Origin: an uncultured Aquimarina sp.
GTDB taxonomy: Bacteria > Bacteroidota > Bacteroidia > Flavobacteriales > Flavobacteriaceae
Direction: 5' to 3'
Assembly: GCA_947498775.1 (NCBI GenBank)
Contig: CANMLL010000020.1
Location: 1 to 64,000 of the forward strand
Length of the DNA: 64,000 bases
Below are positions 26,990 to 34,322 of the stretch, in pieces (within the stretch, counting starts at the first letter, position 1; each line of letters opens with the position of its first letter). The translations under genes and the position numbers were made by a program. The notes beneath the pieces were generated by a model. The model searched no databases, was not told the origin of the DNA, and saw only the letters and a program-made list of their open reading frames with translations.

Positions 26990-29571
26990 TACTAACAAAT
27001 GATAACTATCCCATTTTTGAAGCGGATCAAGTACTAAGTCAAAAGCATTTAAACACATTAATAAGTTTTCTTGAAGAACAGGACAGAGCTTCTCATATTC
27101 ATCTTTTGGGTATGGGTATCGCCTGCGGATTAGAAATTGGTAAACCTAATACTACTACGATACAAATTAATTGTGGGTCTGCTTTAACATCTTTGGGGTA
27201 TCTTATTCCTCTTGATTCGGTGGAGTATACGCACTATAAGGAAACTACAATTGCAGAGAATTTTTTAACTCCTGACCTCGAAAAACAACCTTATTTAAGC
27301 AGTTTATATGGGTATACACAAAGATATGAACCATTTAAAAACTGTCAGGAACTGTTACATAGTGATGCTGAAGATGAGGATAAACAAGCATTAACCGCTA
27401 CAGTATTGGAAAACAAGGTGGTTATGCTCCTATTGGAAGCTGCTTTAATTGATGAAAAAAACTGTGTTACCGTAGATTGTGCAGATAAGGGTAAACGACT
27501 GCAATTCAAAGCACGACCATTATTAATAGAGATTAATACCCTGATTGATAGTGATTTTGTGCTAAACCAGTGCTCAACACACTATTTTGATAATTTGGTG
27601 CTGTCAAAGTATAACGTTCCTAAAACAAAATTGGTGACCGCAAGCCAGGTACTAGATGGAATTGATAATGCTATTGTCAAAAACAAACAAAAAATAAGCG
27701 ATGCTATAGAAAAAGTACATGATCATTATTTGCAAGAATTCGGAACAATAGAAAATTATTCGAAGTTAAATAATGTCATTACGACTATAAACTCGATACA
27801 TTCTCAAAATCAAAATAATATTTATGTACAATATGTCTGGGATTGGGTGCAAGATCTTGCTGCTGCTTATAATGAGATAGCTTCATTTCATAAGTGTAAT
27901 CATGCATTGTGTTGTCCTGATAAAAGTAAATTTCCTTTTCATGTATTATTGGGGACAACAGAGTTCTCTACAGCAAATATCCCTTTGGAGAGTCAGTCGA
28001 ACATTTTTAGAACTCCATTTATTAAGACAGGTATCCTTTCTGAAGAACAAAAACAAAAGAAAGAGATATTAAAAGGGTTATTGGAGAGATTAATTCATTT
28101 AGTTAACTCTTTTAGTTTACAACTCGATGCTACCAAAATTAGGGGGATAAAAATAACGCCCTCGCTCTTAGGAAGTGCAGAACTTTCTACACAAGCAATG
28201 CCTTACTATTATACTCAAGTAGGTGAACTTAATGAAAAATGGTCACCGGATCTTACGCTTAAAAACAAAAATAAACAGATTTTAAGCTATCATGCAAACT
28301 TGTACAACAGTTCAGATGATCATGTAAGAAATCCTATAAATTACGATACAGAACCTTATGATTTCTTCAAAATAGAAGGGCATATCGGACAAGACTATGA
28401 TCAGGCATTAACTGATATTATAGCACAACAACAGCAATATCGATTACCATTTAAGGTGGTGGCACTAAATGCAGTAAACTTTGAAGGAAAAAATATAGAT
28501 ATAGCTAGTCAAACAGAAATCTGGGATGATATGGAGTTGGATTATGACCTTGCCAAAGAAAAAGTGTATAATATTACAGAATATGTAATTACCTGGATAA
28601 AAGATAATAAAGAGAAAATCCAGGCAGAATACCCCTCAATGACTGATGTGGTTATTATTAGTCTTGAAGGAATATTGGTAGAAACCAGAAGTTTACTGGT
28701 TGATAGTTTGGAGGATTTCTTGCCAAATTATGAACAGTTTTACGAAGTTTTCGATAAACTCAACTCACTATTTTTATCTCATCGATTATGTATCTCACTA
28801 ATTCCAGACTTATCAGAGAAAAGTATTATTGAGGATTTTGTAGATCATCTAGATGAGATTAACATGCTATTTCTTGAAGACCCGTTTACTATAATACATG
28901 AGGAAGCAAACAGACGTTGGGAAGCAAATTTCAAAGAAACATTTTTATCTACTTTTTTAGAAAAGCATACTGCAATCAATCATCGTGCAGGAGTTTCAAG
29001 AGGAGGAACCTTTGTTATGGTATATAAAGATAATAGTGTATTCGAAAAAAGAGGTATTACAATAGATACTTCATTATTATTAGGAAGAATAGACAATTAT
29101 ATGCAGTTGTTTAATTTTGATGCCACACAAAGGCAAGGGATTCTTGCGGCCAATGTAGTCAAAAAAAGAGCCGAAAGACGAAAATACAAGGCGACAAAAA
29201 CTCCAATAAACGATCAATACAAAAAAACTTCTGATAGAGTAAGAAATGAGGTGCTAATTGCTGCAAAAGAAAGTATGCAAGATCTTCCAAAATCGACCAG
29301 AGAATTTGTAACCAATAAAATGATTACGGCTTTTGATGCTAGCGTTATAGAGAATATCAACGTAGTAGCAGAAAGAGGGTTTACCATTAGAGGGCCAGAG
29401 CGAAGCATTCCGGAGCAAAAAATCATTGCAGATTTTTACTTACCCTATATCTGTTGTGGTAAGGGAGAGAATATAAATATCGTAATACCGCCGATTGTAA
29501 ATGAACCCATAGTCGCCGATTTTGAAGGGACTGATTTTGACGGTAATGACTTTTTTACAAACGATCAATAA
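26986..29571 (+). CDS. Putative eCIS fibre or baseplate-peripheral protein of 861 residues
   Basis: Occupies the slot that in PVC holds the tail-fibre gene (between Pvc12 and Pvc14). The N-terminal domain reads FEADQVLSQKHLNTLISFLEEQ then IHLLGMGIACGLEI, a pattern I know from large uncharacterised proteins in Bacteroidota eCIS loci and some other CIS clusters. A Cys-rich point (CNHALCCPDKSKFPFHVLLG, near residue 305) and a later FYLPYICC motif near residue 823 recur in this group. The C-terminal tail is acidic. There is no signal peptide. Function is not established: it may bind target cells or brace the baseplate. Start by ATGA overlap with the previous gene. Confidence 0.6.
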   Translation: MILTNDNYPIFEADQVLSQKHLNTLISFLEEQDRASHIHLLGMGIACGLEIGKPNTTTIQINCGSALTSLGYLIPLDSVEYTHYKETTIAENFLTPDLEKQPYLSSLYGYTQRYEPFKNCQELLHSDAEDEDKQALTATVLENKVVMLLLEAALIDEKNCVTVDCADKGKRLQFKARPLLIEINTLIDSDFVLNQCSTHYFDNLVLSKYNVPKTKLVTASQVLDGIDNAIVKNKQKISDAIEKVHDHYLQEFGTIENYSKLNNVITTINSIHSQNQNNIYVQYVWDWVQDLAAAYNEIASFHKCNHALCCPDKSKFPFHVLLGTTEFSTANIPLESQSNIFRTPFIKTGILSEEQKQKKEILKGLLERLIHLVNSFSLQLDATKIRGIKITPSLLGSAELSTQAMPYYYTQVGELNEKWSPDLTLKNKNKQILSYHANLYNSSDDHVRNPINYDTEPYDFFKIEGHIGQDYDQALTDIIAQQQQYRLPFKVVALNAVNFEGKNIDIASQTEIWDDMELDYDLAKEKVYNITEYVITWIKDNKEKIQAEYPSMTDVVIISLEGILVETRSLLVDSLEDFLPNYEQFYEVFDKLNSLFLSHRLCISLIPDLSEKSIIEDFVDHLDEINMLFLEDPFTIIHEEANRRWEANFKETFLSTFLEKHTAINHRAGVSRGGTFVMVYKDNSVFEKRGITIDTSLLLGRIDNYMQLFNFDATQRQGILAANVVKKRAERRKYKATKTPINDQYKKTSDRVRNEVLIAAKESMQDLPKSTREFVTNKMITAFDASVIENINVVAERGFTIRGPERSIPEQKIIADFYLPYICCGKGENINIVIPPIVNEPIVADFEGTDFDGNDFFTNDQ

Positions 29572-29589
29572 TTTAAAAAATATAGAATC

Positions 29590-30141
29590 ATGCCAACAAG
29601 ACAAGAAGTATTAGACGGGATAGAAACCATAAATGATAATGGAAATAATACAGCACAAGAAGTAAGAACGGTGCTAAGATCATTACTTGATTATACAGAG
29701 AATGATGATATGCCAAATCCAGGTAATAATGTAGATTTCTTTCATTTCTGGACAGAAGACGGACCTGTTGAGAATGATCTTTTTTCTATCTGGTATTCTT
29801 TTAAAGGGATTCAAAAACAGACAGTAAATTTCACCTTTAGGATAGAATCTAGAGGTGAGAGTTTTAACGATTTCTCATTTAATGTCTCCGATGAAATTTA
29901 TGAAACTTTAATCAATATTGTTGAACAAAGAAATGATAATCTTCCACTTAGGTTTTCCGTCCCAGTGTTTGATAGATTTGAAATTGATAATCGAGAGGTT
30001 GGATTTCTTCGTTTGGATTTATCTACTCCCAATTTGGTGTCGTTAACTATTGATAGTGAAATGCAAAGAACAACACCTATAAGTGTTTTCACCTCCATTC
30101 ATTTTCACGCACCAAAATTCAATTTTGATCAATTAGGATAA
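29590..30141 (+). CDS. eCIS-locus protein of unknown function, 183 residues
   Basis: Small acidic protein 18 bp after the 861-residue gene and 15 bp before the tape-measure gene. The first 40 residues (RQEVLDGIETINDNGNNTAQ, then VRTVLRSLLDYTEN) form an Asn-rich helical motif that I associate with structural or fibre-like genes in Bacteroidota phages and CIS. The remainder is beta-rich with alternating hydrophobics and no signal peptide or membrane helix. A fibre tip, fibre chaperone or baseplate decoration is possible. I do not recognise the family with certainty. Confidence 0.5.
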   Translation: MPTRQEVLDGIETINDNGNNTAQEVRTVLRSLLDYTENDDMPNPGNNVDFFHFWTEDGPVENDLFSIWYSFKGIQKQTVNFTFRIESRGESFNDFSFNVSDEIYETLINIVEQRNDNLPLRFSVPVFDRFEIDNREVGFLRLDLSTPNLVSLTIDSEMQRTTPISVFTSIHFHAPKFNFDQLG

Positions 30142-30156
30142 TCGTAAGAAATATTT

Positions 30157-31653
30157 ATGCACCTTATCCAAAAACATAGTATCCATGTGGATTGTACAAA
30201 ACGATCTTTGGGAAATCAGCTAAAAGGTGAACTGGGAGATGTTATGTCTCAAAGTTTTTACCCAAAGCTTGATTCCCTTTTTGATGACTATGATCATTTG
30301 GATAAGGTATGGGAAATCGAGCGTCTACCCATAGAGATTACTATTACCAATCCAAAGCAATGGAGAGAAGAGCTACTATCCCAAAGTTTGCAAAAAATAG
30401 AGGAGTTTCTCAGGTCGCAAATGCCAGAGTCGTTTATTCCAAATTCAGGGAATATAACAGTATATGATACTATTGGGACAACACAAGAAAAATATGTTCA
30501 GAAACTGTTTATTCAATATTTAAAAACAGGAGCATTACCGGTCAATACGATTTCAGAAAGATTATCAAAAATCTATGAGGTTTTGATAGTAGATGAGATT
30601 TTTGCTAAAGAGTTGTGCTCAATATTGCACAATGATTATCAAACGATTTTACGATGGAGTCTTAATATTCCAGAAGCAATAAAAGAAAATATTGCAAATA
30701 CTGCGAATATTGCAAGTGTAACACATTCATTGATACTTCTTAAGAACCTTCTTACAGAATTATTCAAAACAAAAGACAGATTTAAAGAAGAAATAATCAA
30801 AAACTCACTTCATTATGAAGAATTTCTTGAATTCTTATTTTGGGTTAGTAACTTTTCAGGAAAAGAGGATCTGTCAGTATCAAAAACGAATGAAATCAAG
30901 ACCATCGCAAAAAAATATTTTGCTATAGATATTGAGTCATTTCAAAATATTTTAAATCGGCTAATTTTTTCTGCTGAAATGAAAAAACAACCTGTTTTTT
31001 TTAATCTGGTACAGCAGCTAAAGTTAAACCTAACCAGTGAAGAACGTATTTCTAAACAGAATACTACAAAGGATATAGCAAAACAACATAACGATATGTT
31101 GGATGCACTACTGGAAACGGTAAATGATACTTCAGAGAAGAAACCTCTGGATTCTTGGTATATCCAAAACGCGGGGTTGGTTATTTTACAACCTTTTTTA
31201 TTAGAATTATTTAGAGAATTAAAATATCTGGAAGGGGATTCCTGGCTCGATGAGCAATGTCAGCATAGGGCAGTGCTTATAACACAGTATTTAATGAATA
31301 GTGATGATGAAATATTTGAGAATGACTTGATACTTAATAAAATATTTTGTGGAGTTCAGCCTACGGATACCGTTCATACCATTTGGAAAATAAAACCTAA
31401 AGAGAAAAAGCTGTGCGAGCAACTTTTGGAGTCGGTGATAGCTCATTGGAAGATACTCAAAAATACTTCGGTTACTACGTTACAAGAAAGTTTCTTGCGG
31501 CGAAAAGGAAAACTAGCTATTCACAAAAATGGGCATTACGCGCTTACTGTAGAGCAAAAAAGTATAGATCTACTAGTAGATAAATTACCATGGGGTATAG
31601 GAATGGTTAAGACACCGTGGATGAAGACTTATTTAACATGTTATTGGAACTAA
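30157..31653 (+). CDS. eCIS tape-measure protein (Pvc14-like)
   Basis: 498 residues. It begins with the family-typical IQKHSIHVDCTKRSLGNQL, and the C-terminal third has AGLVILQPFLLELFRELKYL, RAVLITQYLM and LILNKIFCGVQPTD. These mark the contractile-injection-system tape-measure/Pvc14 family; the last pattern is its best anchor. In phages such proteins set tube length, and an equivalent role is proposed for Afp14. The central region is helical (about 130-330). Eleven bases separate it from the peptidoglycan hydrolase. Confidence 0.85.
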   Translation: MHLIQKHSIHVDCTKRSLGNQLKGELGDVMSQSFYPKLDSLFDDYDHLDKVWEIERLPIEITITNPKQWREELLSQSLQKIEEFLRSQMPESFIPNSGNITVYDTIGTTQEKYVQKLFIQYLKTGALPVNTISERLSKIYEVLIVDEIFAKELCSILHNDYQTILRWSLNIPEAIKENIANTANIASVTHSLILLKNLLTELFKTKDRFKEEIIKNSLHYEEFLEFLFWVSNFSGKEDLSVSKTNEIKTIAKKYFAIDIESFQNILNRLIFSAEMKKQPVFFNLVQQLKLNLTSEERISKQNTTKDIAKQHNDMLDALLETVNDTSEKKPLDSWYIQNAGLVILQPFLLELFRELKYLEGDSWLDEQCQHRAVLITQYLMNSDDEIFENDLILNKIFCGVQPTDTVHTIWKIKPKEKKLCEQLLESVIAHWKILKNTSVTTLQESFLRRKGKLAIHKNGHYALTVEQKSIDLLVDKLPWGIGMVKTPWMKTYLTCYWN

Positions 31654-31664
31654 AAACGATCGAG

Positions 31665-32486
31665 ATGATAAAAAATAAATACACAAAAGAGCTTGTTATT
31701 CCCAAAACTCAAAAGCTAAATGAAACTACGAATAGTAGGAAAGAGGTTAGAAAAATACAATCCTGGCTTTGTTTACAAGAACGAATACGACCAGGTATAG
31801 GAACCATGACAGCAATAGATGGTAGTTTTGGACCAGCTACCAAAGAAGCGGTAAAGAATTTTCAGAAAGGGGTGAATAGTACACAAAATGGAGTTGTAAC
31901 TCCTTCGCTTTTTGAGGAATTGTCAAAACCACTTCGTCATGCATTTGAAGGAGTAACAAAAAAGGATACCATTCGCTCAACAATAGTAGCCGTAGCCAAA
32001 AGGCATTTAGAACAAAAACCATTTGAGTTAGAAATCCATAACGAAACTAATTCTGGGCCCTGGGTACGTGGGTATATGGATGGGCATGAAGGACAGCAAT
32101 GGTTTTGGTGTATGGGCTTTGTGCAAACAATTATAGATCAGGCATTCTCACTACATAATAAAAATTTTAAAAAGATGATGCCCCACACTTATAGTTGCGA
32201 TACCGTTGGTAATAGAGGTCTGGAAAAAAAATGCTTACTAAGAAATAATAAAGTAAAAAAGAATCCCAGCTTGATAAAACCTGGAGATATTCTCTTGGTT
32301 CGAAAATCCAACTTCGACTGGACTCATACAGCAATTATTGTTGATGTTCAGCAAGATACATGTACAACCATAGAAGGTAATACTAACTCTGGGGGCTCCC
32401 GAAATGGAGATGGCGTATACATGAGGATTAGAAACTTTAGACAATCGATACTCGATGTTTTTTCAATAGAAGAATGGGTGTCATAA
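31665..32486 (+). CDS. CHAP-type peptidoglycan hydrolase with PG-binding domain, inside the eCIS locus
   Basis: 273 residues from MIKNKYTKEL; an upstream ATG at 31617 would overlap the tape-measure gene. Residues about 20-85 form a PG_binding_1 domain (VRKIQSWLCLQERI, IDGSFGPATKEAVKNFQKG). Residues about 100-270 resemble a CHAP/NlpC-type amidase, with candidate nucleophile Cys149 in WFWCMGFVQ and candidate His221 in WTHTAIIVD, followed by TIEGNTNSGGS and GVYMRIR. There is no signal peptide, so it would stay in the cytoplasm or be loaded on the particle. It could help release particles by lysis or let the tube cross a wall. The domain call is good; the role is inferred from position. Confidence 0.8.
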   Translation: MIKNKYTKELVIPKTQKLNETTNSRKEVRKIQSWLCLQERIRPGIGTMTAIDGSFGPATKEAVKNFQKGVNSTQNGVVTPSLFEELSKPLRHAFEGVTKKDTIRSTIVAVAKRHLEQKPFELEIHNETNSGPWVRGYMDGHEGQQWFWCMGFVQTIIDQAFSLHNKNFKKMMPHTYSCDTVGNRGLEKKCLLRNNKVKKNPSLIKPGDILLVRKSNFDWTHTAIIVDVQQDTCTTIEGNTNSGGSRNGDGVYMRIRNFRQSILDVFSIEEWVS

Positions 32487-32503
32487 CATAAAATGATAAA
32501 CGT

Positions 32504-33148
32504 ATGAAAACTTTTGAGATCGTTTTATTGGCTACAGGTGGTATTCTTTTTCTATTTTCATTACTAGTAATAGTTATGTTTATAAAGAAAGATAAACCTT
32601 ATGTTAAAGCTATTTGGTTAATTGTAATATCTTTTCTTATGATGGGATTTTCATCAATAGCTGAAGCTGAGTTTTTTGGACTTTTTAAATATGAAAAAGA
32701 AAAAAAATTAACCGAATTAGAATTATTGGCAAAGGCACTAGAATATTGTCCTAATAATGATAATATCAAAACTGTTCTGAATGATAAATTACATCAATTT
32801 GAAGATACAGAGAAGGCTACAAAAACAGAAGAAAAACTCATTTTGGGAGATATATATTTATCGGTCGGAGATGAATCCAAAGCCCTGGCATATTCAAATG
32901 AAGCACTTTCAAAAGACAGTACTAATAAAAAAGCCAAAACTATAAAAGAACTGGCCAATACACAGCGTCTAATAAAAAAGCTCCCAACGAGTGATAAGAA
33001 AGAAGCTTTACGTATGCAAGTCGAAAAGAATATGAAGATCCTAAAATCAGATCCTACCATTAATAAAAATAGGATTAGCAGGATGCAACGAATCTATGAG
33101 TATAAAATAGATTCTTTACAGACAAAAGCCAAAAAAGCTAATCAATAA
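32504..33148 (+). CDS. Membrane-anchored TPR-like protein in the eCIS locus
   Basis: 214 residues with two hydrophobic helices at about 5-28 (IVLLATGGILFLFSLLVIVM) and 38-53 (IWLIVISFLMMGFSS). A soluble helical part follows, in which LGDIYLSVGDESKALAYSNEAL reads like one TPR unit, and then a charged coiled tail ending KKANQ. There is no known enzyme motif. It lies 17 bp after the peptidoglycan hydrolase and 11 bp before the first cargo gene. Holin-like help for the hydrolase, membrane anchoring of particles, or cargo handling are possible; none is shown. Confidence 0.55.
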   Translation: MKTFEIVLLATGGILFLFSLLVIVMFIKKDKPYVKAIWLIVISFLMMGFSSIAEAEFFGLFKYEKEKKLTELELLAKALEYCPNNDNIKTVLNDKLHQFEDTEKATKTEEKLILGDIYLSVGDESKALAYSNEALSKDSTNKKAKTIKELANTQRLIKKLPTSDKKEALRMQVEKNMKILKSDPTINKNRISRMQRIYEYKIDSLQTKAKKANQ

Positions 33149-33159
33149 AAGGCAATGAT

Positions 33160-34278
33160 ATGGAAACGACATTTCAAAAAAAAAGCCAAAGACAGGATAC
33201 AGCAATTATACAAAAAAAGCGAAATCCTTTTTTTGGTAAGATGGCAATCCAAAAAAAACTGACCATAGGGGCGGCTAATGATGTTTATGAGATAGAAGCC
33301 GATCGAGTTGCAGATCAAGTGGTTGGTATGTCTGATACTCAAGTACAAACAAAACCACAAACAGGGGCTTTGATTCAACGTAAATGTGCAGCTTGCGAAC
33401 AAGAAGAAAAATTACAAATGAAACCTTTAGGAGATACAATCACACCTTTGATTCAAAAATCTTCAATGTCGTCAGGAAATGAAAGTACTGCTTCAGAAGC
33501 TGTTACAAATCAGATTAATAGTAGCAAAGGAGGAGGAAAAAGCATGGGGGCTTCAACCCAAAGCTATATGGAAAGCCGTTTTGGCACTGATTTTTCAGGA
33601 GTTAAAATTCATACCGATAGTAGCGCAATACAACTTAGTCGTGATTTAAATGCTCAGGCATTTACCGTAGGTAATGACATTTATTTTAATGAAGGAAAAT
33701 ATAATCCTTCAAATTCTGAAGGTAAACATTTGTTAGCCCATGAGTTGACGCATACAATACAACAAGGAGGGATTAAGAGGAAAATGATTCAGAGAAGTCC
33801 AAGTGCAATAGCATTAACTGGAGCAGCGTTATTAGGTTTTATAACTGGTTATGGACTTGCTTTTGCTGCGGATTATCTTAGTATGACAAGAGCAAGATCA
33901 TTACGTTTTGCAAGAAGTATGGGTACTGGATGGTTAAGAAGTTTACCGGATTGCCCTTGTACAGCACCTTTGACAGATAGACTAAATTGGGAACAGGATT
34001 CCAATCCAAATTTAAGCCATTATCACCCAGGTGCTACATATTCTTTTAGGTCAACAAAACACTCTGCTCCTGGAAGGCACGGTCAGCAATGTACTTATGA
34101 TACCAGTAAAAACCTAATCAAATCTGGAGCAGGTGCAGGTACACCAGATTATTACTCACCGAGCGACACATTTGATATTCCATATCATGTAGTCTATGAT
34201 GTTAAAACATGGGATGAGCTTGGCTCAAGTACTTATAATAGGTACTGGCAACCTAATGTAGGTGTTGGTTGTCCATAA
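33160..34278 (+). CDS. eCIS cargo protein 1: DUF4157 leader plus small Cys/His C-terminal domain
   Basis: 372 residues. The leader (about 1-210) has IQKKLTIGAANDVYEIEAD, a CAAC knuckle near residue 79, and the DUF4157 core (about 137-203: FGTDFSGVKIHTD, LNAQAFTVGNDIYF, HELTH with H194). DUF4157 proteins are typical eCIS cargo, and the leader is thought to relate to loading. A hydrophobic stretch (SAIALTGAALLGFITGYGLA) follows. The C-terminus has CPCTAP, HYHPGATYSFRS, HGQQCTYD and AGTPDYY, a set I recall from other DUF4157 proteins without known activity. The leader is almost identical to that of the next gene, so the C-terminal 160 residues should hold the payload function. No enzyme class can be named. 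Confidence 0.75.
   Translation: METTFQKKSQRQDTAIIQKKRNPFFGKMAIQKKLTIGAANDVYEIEADRVADQVVGMSDTQVQTKPQTGALIQRKCAACEQEEKLQMKPLGDTITPLIQKSSMSSGNESTASEAVTNQINSSKGGGKSMGASTQSYMESRFGTDFSGVKIHTDSSAIQLSRDLNAQAFTVGNDIYFNEGKYNPSNSEGKHLLAHELTHTIQQGGIKRKMIQRSPSAIALTGAALLGFITGYGLAFAADYLSMTRARSLRFARSMGTGWLRSLPDCPCTAPLTDRLNWEQDSNPNLSHYHPGATYSFRSTKHSAPGRHGQQCTYDTSKNLIKSGAGAGTPDYYSPSDTFDIPYHVVYDVKTWDELGSSTYNRYWQPNVGVGCP
33397..33599 (+). repeat. Cargo-leader direct repeat, copy 1
   Basis: About 203 bp that recur 1151 bp downstream in the second cargo gene with roughly seven differences counted by eye. The match extends at lower identity (about 85-90 percent) to the end of the DUF4157 core and then stops abruptly. 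The repeat covers the GEDI-like linker between the CAAC knuckle and the DUF4157 domain. Confidence 0.9.
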
Positions 34279-34322
34279 AATGTACTTAATAAATTCTATT
34301 AGAAGTAAAATATGTTGGTATT

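Noticed and set aside
31617..31664. Earlier start for the CHAP hydrolase
   Set aside because: It would overlap the tape-measure gene by 37 bp and adds no domain sequence. The ATG at 31665 fits the usual spacing in this operon.
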